Counted from the first letter of the stretch, positions 1 through 11,193 are shown. The stretch is DNA of 64,000 nt from Brachypterus glaber (GCA_958510825.1 OY294046.1:44001794-44065793); one strand, 5' to 3'. The notes: a model not told the origin generated them from the letters alone. Made by a program: numbers and translations.

Positions 1-524
1 TTATGAAATGATTATAATATCTACTTGTATCTGGTCAAAGAAAAACACATAGTTCAAGACCAAAATTGACCAAAAGGCTATAGTATGGCCATAATTTTAT
101 TTCTTTATAAATATTACAATAAAAGTAAAGCATCTTATTTAAAAAAGCTTACACTAATAGAATAATAGCGTTATTAATACAACAACATAGTGTTATATAT
201 AACCACAATAACCACAAATTGTACTATAGTACAGTACTAACTATGACATAAGATAACATTAGTTGTTGTATTTATTACAGTTTTATGTTGTTTACCTCTC
301 AATTCTACAACTGGTTGTTGTATCATATTTATGTTATAACATATTAGAAATTATGGTTGGCGCCTATATTACAACAAAATTTCTATCAGTGTAAAAATAA
401 CGAGTTTTAGTTAGCGGGCCAAACAAACTTTATGGTCCTAGGGTCACAAAGTCCAACTTTTCGCCCGCAAAATATGAACAAAAAGTGTAGCTTTTAGAAT
501 CAATTGAATAAAAAAAATGTAGTA
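1..524. other. AT-rich intergenic sequence
   Basis: No ORF of note and no repeat structure that I can support. Short palindromic words such as GTACTATAGTAC near 225-240 also occur near 19890, but this is too short to define an element. Confidence 0.5.
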
Positions 525-745
525 CTCGAGAGATGCTATTTGGCCGAGGCGTAGTCTAGGCCAAATTAGCATCTCGAGAGTGGGAAATGTCATTTTCTTA
601 TGTGGTTAGAACAAAATTCATTCATATCTAATTCATATCTAACCTAAGTAAAAAAAAAGCTTTTTTAACTTTTAAAGAAACAGACAAAAATTATATATTT
701 TGCACCTTTTTATAATGCATATAAAGAACGTTTTTGCACGATCAA
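525..745 (+). repeat. Dispersed repeat, copy 1, starting with a hairpin
   Basis: Positions 525-545 and 558-580 form an inverted repeat (CTCGAGAGATGCTATTTGGCC against GGCCAAATTAGCATCTCGAG) around a short GC-richer loop. The downstream part (about 625-745, with AAGCTTTTTTAACTTT and TTTATAATGCATATAAAG) reappears at about 8610-8745 in the same orientation. The hairpin arm reappears as one strand only near 8350-8365. The family is not recognised. Confidence 0.6.
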
Positions 746-1190
746 GACTAAAACCTAATTTTACGCTCTCATTTTCGGGACGAAACTTGCCGTTTTTCTC
801 CCTAGGGAATAAAAATCACGCAACCTTGATAATATTAAAATATTATACTTACTATGTGCTTTGCTTGTTCAAAAATTAGGTTTGGTGGTGTTTTGTAATA
901 AATTAGCGATTCAAGCCAATTTATTTGATTTTAACAAAGAAAACCTTTAAAAATGACATTGTTATAACAATTTTAACATAACTTAAAATTTATCATCTTC
1001 GTCCATTTTTTTGACGTTTGTTTCAAAAACAATTGAAATCGCGATAGCCATGAAACTGACTTTTCGCAATTTACAGGCATCTTGATTAAATTACGAAAAT
1101 AAAACAAACGATTTTAGACACGTGGTTTTTAATTTTAATTTTAATTTTATCTACCTACCTAAATTATGTTTGGTCCTGCAAAAAATAGTG
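746..1190. other. AT-rich, no supported feature
   Basis: Only simple AT-rich sequence, including a short (ATTTTA)n-like run near 1130-1150. No gene or element end could be supported. Confidence 0.45.
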
Positions 1191-1317
1191 TATATACCTC
1201 AGGACTAAACTTGGCTGTTTTAGTCCCTTGCATTTCTGTTTCCCTCGCTCGCTACGCTCGCTCAGGAAACACTAATGCAGCGGGACTAAAACAGCCAGTT
1301 TAGTCCCTTGGTATATA
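1191..1317. mobile_element. 127-bp foldback (palindromic MITE-like) element
   Basis: The arms are near-perfect inverted repeats. Position 1191 begins TATATACC, the right end is GGTATATA, and TAGTCCC, GGCTGTTTTAGTCCC and GGGACTAAAACAGCC pair in between. The loop (about 1243-1263) is a GC-rich run of CTCGCTCGCTACGCTCGCTC. Similar GC-rich loops sit in the foldbacks at 10034 and 60136, suggesting one class. There is no coding capacity. Confidence 0.8.
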
Positions 1318-1772
1318 AATAACTGTTTTCTGTATGCTTATGAATAAAATACATTTTATTATGTTTTTTTTTAATAAAAAAAAATATTTTTTTGTTTTGC
1401 ACCCCTTTAAAAACATATAAATAAAGCGAGGAATAAAAATTTAATGAAACTAATTTTCACGGATTGTTTAAATTAGAATAATCAATTCCCTATTTCAAAC
1501 TAGATGAACAGTTGCAAGTATCTTATCAAAACATCGGCACCAATTTGAGACGTGAAAAGGGAGGTTGTGTTAATATGCAATTATCATTTAAAATATGAAA
1601 ACGGTTATTAAATGAGTGATGCTAAGAACATTTTACTTTAATATCTAGAAAACAATTTTAAGCCAATATCTATAGAAACAATGTATTTTAGGAAAAACTA
1701 GTTTGTGACATTTTTTGGGCAGTCCAAAATATGATAAGAAACAATATGCAAAAAATTGATATATTTTCTAGA
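1318..1772. other. AT-rich, no supported feature
   Basis: A long A/T-rich stretch with no ORF or inverted-repeat structure that I can support. Confidence 0.4.
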
Positions 1773-1860
1773 AATTGAGTTATCAAGTTTACAGATACAG
1801 GCTGTCTAAGACAGACGGACGGATAGCCTGACAGACAGACGACAGACGGAAGCAATTTGT
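1773..1860 (+). repeat. Helentron-like core remnant with (GACR)n tract
   Basis: GAGTTATCAAGTTTACAGA followed by an interrupted GACAGACGGACGG tract. This matches the order (core, then GACR microsatellite) seen in the better-preserved copies at 12.5, 24.9 and 26.4 kb. It is degenerate. Confidence 0.5.
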
Positions 1861-2361
1861 TTTACTAATTTCGACTTAAGAAGTTTTAAAACTTCGAGAA
1901 ACGTGAGAAAAAAAAACATTTTAAAAATTTTGACTTTTCGGCGATGATTTTAATACATCGGCACTTTTAGCAGCACTAAGTGCCGATCTAAAAATTAACT
2001 AGATTTACTAATCTGACAAGCACCAGTTCAACGTTTTGAAAACTTTTAGGGTATATCCAGGTAAACTTAGCTCCTGTGAAAAAGTTCGTAGAAACATTGA
2101 TAATATTTAAAGCGAGAACATATTAAGTACATAATTATTAATTAATGTCTTTCTAAAAATATTAAAAAAAAATATCTTTACAAAACAATAACCATACCTA
2201 CCTAAATAAAAATTAAGAAATACTGTCTGATTTTCTCGAATCGTCACCTGAGCGGAATGCTTGTAATGCACGATCGCCTACACAACACACACAATATTTT
2301 TCCTCTTCTCTTCCCCTTGCCTCAGGCGCTGGGTGTCAGTTAGTAAAATTTTAACAGTACA
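1861..2361. other. Intergenic with a short ATCGGCACTT palindrome
   Basis: At 1957-1986, ATCGGCACTT and AAGTGCCGAT form a hairpin. GCACTAAGTGCCGAT also occurs at the left edge of the hAT-like MITE at 3.68 kb, so this may be a solo end of that family. The rest is featureless. Confidence 0.35.
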
Positions 2362-2780
2362 TACAGGGTTATTCAGAAATAAGGTCATTAATTTTAAGGG
2401 GTGATTCTACATTCTAAAATATGAAAAAAAGTTCCTATAAACATATGTCTAAAAATGCTTCTTAAGGGAGCTAAGCCCCTTTGAAAGTGGCTAAAAAATT
2501 CGGTTTTTATTTATAACTCAGAAACCCTTTGAAATACAGCAACGTTATTTTGAATGTAAACTAATCTTAATAAGGCCCATCTTCGTTTGTTATCTTCATG
2601 TACCTACTTATTTTAATTAGGGGTGTGCAAAACTCTATCAGTTTTTTGTGTAACTTTTTTTTAATTTTATTTCTGTATATGATTTCTCAGGTCAAAATAC
2701 ATAAAAAAATGTACTCTTGTTGTAATACTGTAGGATTAACCGTTTTCGAGAAAAATTCATTTGAAGGTGAAATTTCACTG
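2362..2780 (+). mobile_element. Tc1/mariner-like MITE copy (CAGGGTTATTCAG family), truncated or disrupted
   Basis: It begins TA-CAGGGTTATTCAGAAATA at 2362. The following blocks GGGGTGATTCTACAT, AAAAAGTTCCTATAAACAT and GGGAGCTAAGCCCC are colinear with the reverse complement of the right half of the element at 17.1-17.4 kb, and with the right end at 42.84 kb. A TA dinucleotide at the boundary and a CAGGG-type TIR fit Tc1/mariner-type MITEs common in insects. No matching right TIR was found before the fragment at 2.8 kb. Confidence 0.6.
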
Positions 2781-2975
2781 TTCGAGGACGAAAAATTAAA
2801 TACTAAAATGTTGGATATCCGAAATTTCAGAATCTATGTTACTGAAGAGGGCCAGAAGCCTGACACTACCAATATGTACGATGAAAATATATTGATGGAA
2901 TAATAAATTAATATTTTTATAATTTTATTAAAAATAAAAAAATTCTGTCCTTAAAAATTTATATTTGTTACAAAT
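2781..2975 (+). repeat. Decayed copy of the hammerhead-bearing repeat
   Basis: The stretch TACTGAAGAGGGCCAG, then CTACCAATATGTACGATG, then ATTGATGGAATAATA, and a tail ending TTCTGTCCTT, is colinear with parts of the 251-bp insertion at 46.72-46.97 kb. CTGAAGA and a short stem II can be seen, but the GAAA box is GACA and stem III is missing. This ribozyme is therefore expected to be dead. It overlaps the end of a chance 101-codon ORF. Confidence 0.6.
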
Positions 2976-3677
2976 ATACTTTTTTCTCAGTGGGTAAAAC
3001 CCTTTTTGTACCTGTAACTCTGGACATACCCTTCAGATAATTGGATCTCGTAATTTAAATTGTTCTCCTCTTATTTAACGCACGAGTGATACATTCGGAT
3101 GGATTGTAAAAAGTAGACCTTTCTTACTTTTAATCTTTGTGTAACACTTTTTTGTGCCTTGTCCAGAATTCCTTTCATTCAAGATCAATCGAAAGTTGTT
3201 TAAATTTTAATTTTGCTTAGAGCAAAAAGGTACCAAAACGATGCTCAAGACCTGTGCGAAATGTAAGAATTTGCACTTGTTTGTTAATTTTTGTTTTGAA
3301 TTTTTAAAAACAAATTTACTACTTTGCAACTCTTAAAAGCATATAATCACACGCAATTTGCGTGTTCTTAAAGGCCCATAAAAGGTTAGTATTTTTTTTC
3401 TTTTGGATTGACCACATGATAAATATAGCTTCACGTTTTCCGTGCAAATGTCAACCTCGCTTTAAAGTTTATTTTTTTACAAAATTTTGTTTTTGTTTAA
3501 TTTTAGCCGTTTTAAAATTCTGGCTTGGTTACTTGCAGTTAAAAAGAGAAGAACTGAATATAAAAGATATTAAAATATCATTTTTTCTTTAAATTTCCCC
3601 ATTCTTACCCCCTTACCCCTTCGCAATTTATAAAACGTCGCGGAATTTGAAAAAAGTATGGACAAAAATATTAACTA
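2976..3677. other. AT-rich, no supported feature
   Basis: No gene or element could be supported. A 76-codon ORF at 3362-3592 is low complexity with no recognisable motif. Confidence 0.4.
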
Positions 3678-4076
3678 CTTAGTAGCACTAAGTGCCGATA
3701 AAAGTACTCGGAGAGTGCTCGCATAGGCGCCGCGTCGATTCTAGCGTTGACGCGAGGTTTTAAATATTTACATTTTTATTTCTTTTTATCTTGATTTTTT
3801 TTAATGATTCCATAAAAATTAAAAACTATCGTATTCTTAAAAGATAAAAATCGAATATCGGTTTTTTCTTTGAAAACCACCGATATATATATACATATAT
3901 ATATAGTTAATATGTATAGTAAATATTGTTGTGTGTAACAAATTAGTCGTCAAATGTTTCGATTTAGTGATCTTTATAAAAAATTTCCTCATAATTCGGA
4001 AAAATTATTCCGTAAGCCTGTTTCTGTGTTTATGTTCAACATTTATGAGTCATAACTGAGTTTACGCCGACTACTG
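3678..4076 (+). mobile_element. hAT-like MITE, copy 1
   Basis: The core from GCTCGCATAGGCGCCGCGTC (about 3716) through to the end near 4076 is colinear with the MITE at 6480-6774. The right end GCCGACTACTG has, as its reverse complement, CAGTAGTCGGC, which resembles the left end of the other copy (CACTCATCGGCG) and is a typical hAT-type terminus. The left end is less clear (AGCACTAAGTGCCGAT near 3684). This copy is longer through an extra AT-rich insertion around 3785-3880. Confidence 0.6.
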
Positions 4077-4504
4077 ATTAAGAATTCATACTTTTGTCTC
4101 AACTGAAACCTGTTGATTAAAAATATATATAAAAATATAAATATTCATTAATATTACGTATAATAAACTCAAACGAAAAAAAAAAGCTTTACAACAAAGG
4201 TAACTACTGAATAATATTTTCTTTTTTTTAATCAACAGAAAATAACTCAGATACAAAGTATAAATATTGTGTATCTTTTTCCTTTGATCAGGCAATTTTA
4301 TAAGGCGTGAATAATTTTAATAACCAAATAGCTTGTTGTTTCGTTCATTTTCTTGTTATTACTTATTGACAAGCAAAGGTTTTTGTTTTGAATCGAAAAA
4401 GTAAAATTTCTTTGATCATATCACACTAATAAACAAATGTAATTTGATACATGTGTCATCATGAAAAATTCTTTAAATATTTTTTTTTGTTATTATATTA
4501 TTTG
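4077..4504. other. AT-rich, no supported feature
   Basis: No recognisable gene. The 69-codon minus-strand ORF here is a chance product of AT-rich sequence. Confidence 0.4.
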
Positions 4505-5090
4505 TATTATTCACAGCGTCAGTGCTAGAATGTTATACGGTAGTTTCGAATTTTCGAAAAAGAAATCAAAAATTGTCATAGACAAAAAACTCATTGTTTC
4601 ATGAAAAAATAAGCAACTTTTTTTTCAAATGTCCGTCTGTCTGTTTGTCCGTCCGTCTGATGTCACGTTTTTGTTTACACGATAACTCAAGAACGAATAA
4701 TCCTACCGACTTGAAATTTTCGGTTAAAATCAAGTTCTGCGAGGCAAAGATCCCTATTGTTTTTTAAACTAATCCCCCCAAAAACAAATAAGTTATGGAA
4801 GGTTAAACTTAAAAAAAAATCGAAAAAGGCTGAAAGAATATTTCGATTAACGCATTTTTTTCAGGAAACATTACCATATTATAAGGATATTTCTACAAAA
4901 AAAAAATCAAAAAAATTGATTTAAAAAAAATATATATATATATTTTTCGTCTTTTGCAAAAAGAAACTTTAATAAAAAAAAATTGAAAAAATTTAAAAAG
5001 TTTTTTTTTATGTATTTTTTTGTTATTTTTTTTTAATATATATTTTTTGTATTTGGGAAATGCAATATACCATTTACTGTGAATAATATA
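4505..5090 (-). mobile_element. Non-autonomous DNA element, Helentron/mini-me-like with (GTCY)n, copy A1
   Basis: It starts ATTATTCACAGCG and ends ACTGTGAATAAT, giving terminal inverted similarity. At 4627-4660 there is a (GTCY)n tract, followed by ACGATAACTCAAGAACG and ACTTGAAATTTT. This is the reverse complement of the core motif shared by about a dozen elements here. The same start-tract-core-end order recurs at 16152-16815. The interior is A/T homopolymer-rich. The mini-me/DINE-like assignment is inference from this architecture. Confidence 0.65.
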
Positions 5091-5212
5091 TAATGGAACG
5101 CGTAGCATTCAAATTTATTTCGTGTATCTATTCTGGTTTCAATCGGATTTTTTTTCCCATGAATTTTCGGTGAATATGGGCGGAGCTAAACGGTCTAGGC
5201 CAATCACTTCAT

Positions 5213-5274
5213 CAGAAGAACTACTATGAACTTGGCTTTCACCGATGAAAGCCAGTTTTATAGTAGTTCTTCTG
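5213..5274. repeat. 62-bp hairpin
   Basis: CAGAAGAACTACTATGAAC and TGGCTTTCA pair with TGAAAGCCA and TAGTAGTTCTTCTG around a 4-base loop. The stem is long with few mismatches. Either a tiny foldback element or an inverted duplication. Confidence 0.75.
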
Positions 5275-5455
5275 CACATGTGAATAAAACCCAGCGAAAT
5301 GAGAACATATACCCAGACGCGGTTATCCCAGAGTGTGTTTTTGTTAATTTATATCAAAAGCTATGTCACCTATGATTTTACCAAAACGAAAATAATCGTT
5401 AGGGTGCTTTCTGAGAAAATCGATTTACATTTGTTTTTTTTTTTTTTTTTCAGTA

Positions 5456-5607
5456 CCTAGGTTTGTACTGCCCTCTACGCTAGAAAGCAGTAACTCCATT
5501 TGTCGCATAGCCACGTTTTCACGCCAACTCTGATGTAATATTTTGAAAACGCTGCTATGCGACAAATGGAGTTACCGCTTTCTAGCGTAGTAGGGCAGTA
5601 TACTAGG
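5456..5607. mobile_element. 152-bp foldback element with TACTGCCCT ends
   Basis: The arms are about 65 bp each. The left arm has TACTGCCCTCTACGCTAG, AGCAGTAACTCCATTTGTCG and CATAGCCACGTTTTCA, mirrored by TGAAAACGCTGCTATGCG, CAAATGGAGTTACCGC and TAGCGTAGTAGGGCAGTA. The terminal TACTGCCCT is shared with the TIR of the MITE at 42987-43514, hinting at related transposase recognition. Confidence 0.8.
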
Positions 5608-6057
5608 CTGGGTCGAAAAATCTTTTTTTTTTAGTTGGGTTTTCAGGTAGGCTAGAAGGCTTCTCAATGCATTAAAAAATAAGCCTGTAAATTTTGGCGA
5701 TGATTGGCAATGGGGAACATCTCCCAGAATCAACCGGAAAATCGAAATATTTCACAGTGGGCCAGTTAAAAAAAAACAGGGACAAAATTCTTAATTTTTG
5801 CAGACAACTATTTTTGATACCGCTGATTTCGAATAAAATAACAAAAAAAAATAAAAAAAAAATAAATTTCCGCGCCATAGAATGGTCTAAAATTTTATTT
5901 TGCATAAAAAAATATGTTTCTTTATTCGTCGTGGGTCCTAAAGGAATAAAAAGTGTAAAAATGTAGAAAAATCGTGTAATTTAAAAAAAAAACATTTTTT
6001 TTTCTTACGCCCTTATAGATAGGATAAAATATTTATATATGGCTTTTAAGCCAGGAC

Positions 6058-7050
6058 ATATGCAAGTGTTACCAAAAAATGTTTGACCGGGGTAAAAAAT
6101 TTGAATGTGGTATTTCTCGCACCCTATAGTTGGAATAACATTAAAATTTTGTATTTTCAAGGTCACAACAAGGCCGTTTGGTGATAAGAAAAATTGAAAA
6201 AATCTTCTTTCCTATTTATCCTAAATCTCCATAGCGTGTAAAAAAACATTTTTATTTTTATTTTATAGGCCCTAAAAAAAATTAAATCTGAAGGAACGAT
6301 TATTTTTGCAACAAAACGGCTAAATATTTTTTTTTTAATTCTGAAAAAATAGGGTGTTAATCTACTGATCCCTATGACAAACTTTGGGGGGTAAGACACA
6401 TGTAAGTATTATCAAAAAATGTTTGACCGGGGTAAAAAAATTGAATGTGCTATTTCTGGCACCATAAAGTTGTGATAACCACTCATCGGCGAATTTCCAG
6501 TGCTCGCATAGGCACCGCGTCGATTTTATCGTTGACGCGAGGTTTTAAATATTTACATTTTTATTTTTTTCGAAAAACACCGATATATTTACATATTTAT
6601 AGTTAATATGTATATTCAATATTGTTGTGTGTAACAAATTAGTCATCAAATGTTTCGATTTAGTGACCTTTACAAAAATTTCCCTCATAATTCAGCAAAA
6701 TTATTCCGTAAGCCTATGTTTCTGTGTTTATTTTCAACGTTGATAAGTCATAACTGAATTTATTTCGATTAATGGTGATAACATCAAAATTTTGAATTTT
6801 CAAGGTCATAACAAGTCCGTTTGGTGATGAAAACAATTTAAAAAAATCAGAGTTTTTCCCTATTTATCCTAGATCTCTATAGCGTCCAAAAAACATTTTT
6901 ATTTTTATTTAATACTTAGGCCCTAAAAAAAAATAAATTTGAAGGAACGATTATTTTTGCAAAAAACGGCTAAATATTGTTTTTTTAATTCTAAACAAAT
7001 ATGGTGGTAATCTACTGACCCCAGTGACAAACTCTGGGGGGTAAGACCTT
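6058..7050 (+). repeat. Tandem duplication (~345-bp unit, two copies), second copy interrupted
   Basis: Unit 1 (about 6058-6402) and unit 2 (about 6403-7050) share AATGTTTGACCGGGGTAAAA, TTTTCAAGGTCA, GAAGGAACGATTATTTTTGC and a closing GGGGGGTAAGAC, at roughly 85 percent identity by eye. Unit 2 is longer only because it contains the hAT-like insertion at 6480-6774. Function unknown. Confidence 0.75.
6480..6774 (+). mobile_element. hAT-like MITE, copy 2, with 8-bp TSD
   Basis: This 295-bp insertion is flanked by exact 8-bp direct repeats GTGATAAC (6472-6479 and 6775-6782). The uninterrupted sister unit at 6.1 kb provides the empty site. Ends are CACTCATCGGCG and CGATTAATG, so terminal CA/TG and an imperfect TIR, as in hAT-type elements. 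The body is colinear with the element at 3.7-4.1 kb. Confidence 0.8.
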
Positions 7051-7190
7051 TAAAATTAAAAAAAAAGGCAAAACTCGGGGCACCATATTATATACTGAAA
7101 AAAAAAATAAAAACAAATAAAAATCGATTTTTTCAAAAAGCATCCTAACGATTATTTTCGTTTTGGTCAAACTTTTATTACAGATATCGA

Positions 7191-7942
7191 AAGAGTTTTT
7201 TTTTTAAATTTTACAAAATATTTTTTCTTATTTTCATTTGTTTTAAAGTAATTTAAAATCATAAAATCACATTTTTATTTGAAGAAATTAGAAAATGTTA
7301 TTTTTAAGTATTCTTAGTTTGTGATACTACCAATTAAAACGTATCTCTTATATCAAGATAATAACTTCATTTACATACATCAATAATTACGAAGAATCGT
7401 GTATACTATCTAAAACTGATTAGTTTTAATTGTTGAAGAAGATATCGATATCTTGTTAAGATTCCTAACTGTAAAAATGAGACAAGTAATATAATACAAA
7501 GAAATAGATGTAGAATAAAAATGTCAGTAGCGTACTGTGTCACTGTTACTTATTGCTGGTTACATTAGAAAGTTAGGAAATATATTCTTCTTTAATTTTC
7601 TTATTTTTCTTCTTTTTCTTGTTCTTTTTCTTCTTCTGACCACCGCCTAGAAGAGTTTCGGGTCATTTTTTAATTAAAGCGAATAACGTTATGTTTAAGT
7701 TAAGTTAATAATAATTATTTAATAACTGTTTTTAACAATTACATTAGGTAATTTACATTTAACTAAAATATGCATAGGTGCATAACATATTACATAATAA
7801 AATGTATACTTTGCAAATACAATGTAAAATATTGTATATTTTGAAACGGACGGTATATGTAAACGTAAACAATATTTTAATTAATATCGGTGTATAAAAA
7901 TATAAATAAACAAGCTGTGAATATATGTAATGCTACCCATTC
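7191..7942. other. AT-rich intergenic with a polypyrimidine run
   Basis: A T/C-only run (TTCTTATTTTTCTTC-type) spans about 7585-7637. Nothing else could be assigned. Confidence 0.45.
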
Positions 7943-8335
7943 CATTATTTATAATACTATTCACAGTAAATGGTATATTGAATTTCCCAAATAATTTTCA
8001 AAAAAAAATTCCATTTTTTTAAAGATATTTTTTGAAAAACGAAAAAAAAATTTTTTACAAAAAAAAAAGTAAAGAAAACTTATTTTTCTTTTTTTTTTAT
8101 TTTCCATTTTTTTATTAAATTTTCTTTTTGCAAAAAACCAAAGAAATATTTTTTTTTCAAAAAAAAAATTTTCTAAAAAAACCTATTTTCTAAATTTTTA
8201 ATTTTTTTTTTTTTTGAGAATTAATCCTTATAATAAAAGTAATATTTCCTGAAAAAAATATACTTAATCGGAATTTTCTTTCTACATTTTTCGATTTTTT
8301 AAAAGTTTAACCCCCATAACTTTTTTGTTTTTGGG
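7943..8335 (+). mobile_element. Fragment of the A-family non-autonomous element, inverted
   Basis: It starts ATACTATTCACAGTAAATGG, the inverted form of the end of the copy at 4505-5090, and continues through the same A/T homopolymer-rich interior to AACCCCCATAACTTTTTTG. It lacks the (GTCY)n tract and the other terminus, so it is a truncated copy. Confidence 0.55.
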
Positions 8336-8745
8336 GCCTGCGCCTCGGACAAATAGCATCTCTCGAGTTGGAAATGCCATTTTGCAGATTTAAAACGTCA
8401 CTAAAAATTTCAACTAAATCATAATTTAAATAAGTGATTAGTTGTTATTTCCTATTATCAGTCTCGATATAACCCATATAATATATAAATAAATAATTTT
8501 TTTTTTGTTTTTCGCAAAAATAAACAAAAATGTTAGGTTATTTTATTCGCAAACCTTAAGTGTTTACAAAAAATTTCGCCATCTATGAGGTATAACCAAA
8601 AGCTAAAAAACAGGTTAGATATGAATTCATTTCTAACCTTGGTTAAAAATGAAAAGCTTTTTTAACTTTAAAAGAAGTTAACAAAAATGATAGATTTTGC
8701 AACTTTTTATAATGCATATAAAGGACGTTTTTCTGTATGCTTGTG
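8336..8745 (+). repeat. Dispersed repeat, copy 2
   Basis: CAAATAGCATCTCTCGAG and TTGGAAATGCCATTTT, then AGGTTAGATATGAATTCATT and AAGCTTTTTTAACTTTAAA, match the block at 525-745 in the same order, with about 100 bp of extra sequence between. It is a degenerate copy of an unclassified repeat. Confidence 0.55.
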
Positions 8746-10033
8746 AATAATAGTTATTTATGGTACTAGTGGGTAAAGTACCGATGAGTGCCATACAAGG
8801 TTTTATCCAATAAATAGCTTAGGAATTCATATTTTTATTAAAAATTTTAATGGCATTTACAAGAAAATAATTTGACAAGTGACAGTTGAGTGGGTAAAAT
8901 AAATAATTATCCACTCAATAAAGTAAAAGCCACGCGGGGGTTATTATTGAGTTTATCTATATAAACTAAAGCTGGTAATTGTCTTATTATCTGTATGTAT
9001 TGGATAAAATATATTTATTTATGATCCATACATGGTTCCAAACCATTGATACGCCACTGTATCTGGTAATCTAATATAAATCTAAGAATAAGTATAAGAA
9101 TAAAAAATGATTGAACATTGATCCGATCAGATAATATAACATATTTCTCTATTGTCCTGAATGACAGCAATTAACACCACTTCGAGGCATAATCGCGGCT
9201 GCACAAATAGTAAAGAGTAGGCTATGGAAGAAAGGGACTGTCAATCATCTCAGATTTGTATGGGCGGATTAGCATTTCAAAGAGTCCGGCCCCCCGCGTA
9301 AGTGCCTAATTCTGTGTCAACTAGCATTTCAACTGTTTCGTTGTCCAGGATATTGGGCCGTTCATGTCATTTCCAATATTAGTTGCCAGTTGCGGCGCAC
9401 AGTGGGCGCTTTTCAGTTTTCTCTGAACAAAAAAAATTCTCAGAAAATCCAAACGAAAATATATATATTTTTTTCTACGAGGGTCCGAAAAGATATCTCT
9501 TTCCGCACGGATATGCGTGTGGAAAAAAGGTCTTTTCCGCTCGCATAATTATTTCATAAAAATTAAGTACCTTGAATATTCAAACATTTAAAATTGTTGG
9601 CTAAGACACTTGTTACCATGGCGACCGATCAACATGATAGCGTCCCAAGCTAGTTTGTTCCTGTCAATTTTATTGTGAATTTATATTGTTAAATTTTTAT
9701 AAAAGGAAATGATGAACCTTAAAGAAGAAGATAAAATGTTACCTGAAGAAATAATTTAAATGGCAAATTTAAATGAAAATTGCAACAAATTTATCAACAA
9801 AAATAGAACTGGTAACAACTAGTGTTAGCTTTTTTTCAATAACTGTTAAAATTGTTTACTTATTGAGTCGTTTTATTCCTATTATATTTATCATAAAATT
9901 ATAAAAATGTTTAAACTTCTTAATTGTTAATTGTTAATTGTTATTCTATTGGAAAAAAATATAAAAATAAAGTCTATTTAACTAAGCATACGGGCATATT
10001 TTATTTTTAACTCCGCTCGTAGAAAAAATATTG
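8746..10033. other. Intergenic; one less AT-rich stretch of unknown nature at 9180-9430
   Basis: A small hairpin lies at 8889-8918 (GAGTGGGTAAAATAAATAAT type). The 9180-9430 interval is clearly less AT-rich than its surroundings (GGCGGATTAGCATTTCAAAG, GTCCGGCCCCCCGCG) and has no ORF. It could be an old exon, a repeat or a pseudogene, but I do not recognise it. Confidence 0.35.
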
Positions 10034-10154
10034 TTCCTAACGGATGCGTAATGAGGCTTTTCCGCAATCGATTGCTTGCCTAAACTCCGCTAAGCTTCGT
10101 TCAGTCAAATGCAATCTAGTGCGGGGAAAAGCCTCTCTCCACACTTGTTAGGAA
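10034..10154. mobile_element. 121-bp foldback element
   Basis: TTCCTAAC, GAGGCTTTTCCGCA and GATTGC on the left pair with GCAATC, TGCGGGGAAAAGCCTC and GTTAGGAA on the right. The loop contains CTCCGCTAAGCTTCGTTCAG, resembling the GC-rich loop of the foldback at 1191-1317. Confidence 0.75.
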
Positions 10155-10522
10155 AATAGCTATTGATATTGATTATGATATACATTTTTTTTTTAAATTG
10201 CGAAAAAAAGTGTTCCCATTAAACGTTTTAGCCTGCGGACCAAGTTTGAAAAAAATTTATGACCACATTAACTGGAGAACACTTTGAGATCATTAATCCT
10301 AAAGACATTAACGTTCAAACATAACTTATTCAAAGTTGCTGGCTTGGACTATTTTTGCTAAATTTCTTAGTGGGGTAAGGGGGTGAAAGGGGGTAAAATT
10401 TTTTTTTTGTTATAAAAAAATCTGAAAAAATCTTTTTTTTTTAATTTTTTATTTATTTTTTCTTCAAAACGTTTCTTGATAAAATGTTTTTTGAAAAATA
10501 AATGGGGAAGTATTATACAATA
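10155..10522. other. AT-rich, no supported feature
   Basis: No element boundaries or genes could be supported between the foldback and the MITE that starts at 10523. Confidence 0.4.
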
Positions 10523-11193
10523 CAGTGCGATCCAAAAGTCACCCCCCCCCCTCTTAACTTTTGAACGAGTTGAGATATCGATTTCAAATTTAGAACTCTT
10601 AAATAAGACAACTTAAACTATCTTTAATACTTTGATACTTTTATCTCTTAAAATGTGAACAGGGGAGCATGAGGGGAAATTTTTTCAAATGGAAGGGGGG
10701 GTCGTGTGATACATCATTTTAAAGCCTTTAAAATTCTCTATATAACCTTACATTTTTAAAAATTTTAAACATGTTTTTTACAGTTTTGATTTTTCAGTTT
10801 TTTGTGTTAAAAAAATAAATTTTTAAGTTTTTTTTTGTTAATTTTTATTTATGTCAACTAAAATTAGTTTAAAAGTATAATTTACTTTTTTTCATCATGA
10901 TTTTAGGCATTTTTAAAAAATTGTTTGGATTTTTTAGAGAAATTTTGACAAAAATACCCATTTTCAACCCTATTTTAAACCCAAAAAAAAATGTTTACAA
11001 AAAATAAAAAATATACAGTTAAATGGAGAATTTTATAAGCTTTAAATTGATGTATTACACGACCCACCTTTCTAAGTATCAAATATATGCTTAAAGATAG
11101 TTTAAGTTATCTTATTTAAGAGTTCTAAATTTGAAGTCGATATCTAAACTCGTTCAAAAGTTAAGAGGGGGGGGTGACTTTTGGACCGCTCTG
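10523..11193. mobile_element. 671-bp CAGTGCG MITE (Tc1/mariner-like, TA TSD)
   Basis: TA-CAGTGCGATCCAAAAGTCACC at the left and GGTGACTTTTGGACCGCTCTG-TA at the right give TIRs that continue as a long imperfect inverted repeat of about 100-150 bp with a C/G homopolymer run. There is no transposase ORF. TA on both sides fits Tc1/mariner-type mobilisation. Related copies occur at 39895-40604 and, degenerate, at about 61650-62990. Confidence 0.8.

Larger units (their letters stand above)
5345..7190. repeat. 1.8-kb block flanked by ~90-bp inverted repeats
   Basis: The stretch around 5370-5435 (CCAAAACGAAAATAATCGTT, AGGGTGCTTTCTGAGAAAATC) is present in reverse complement at about 7110-7180. Inside are a foldback (5456-5607), an AT-rich stretch with overlapping chance ORFs, and a tandem duplication (6058-7050) interrupted by a hAT-like MITE. 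No transposase is visible, so it is either a large non-autonomous element or an inverted duplication. Confidence 0.5.

Noticed and set aside
5672..5966. Overlapping 77- and 90-codon ORFs on opposite strands
   Set aside because: Both lie in A/T homopolymer-rich repeat sequence, have no motifs, and mirror each other as expected by chance.
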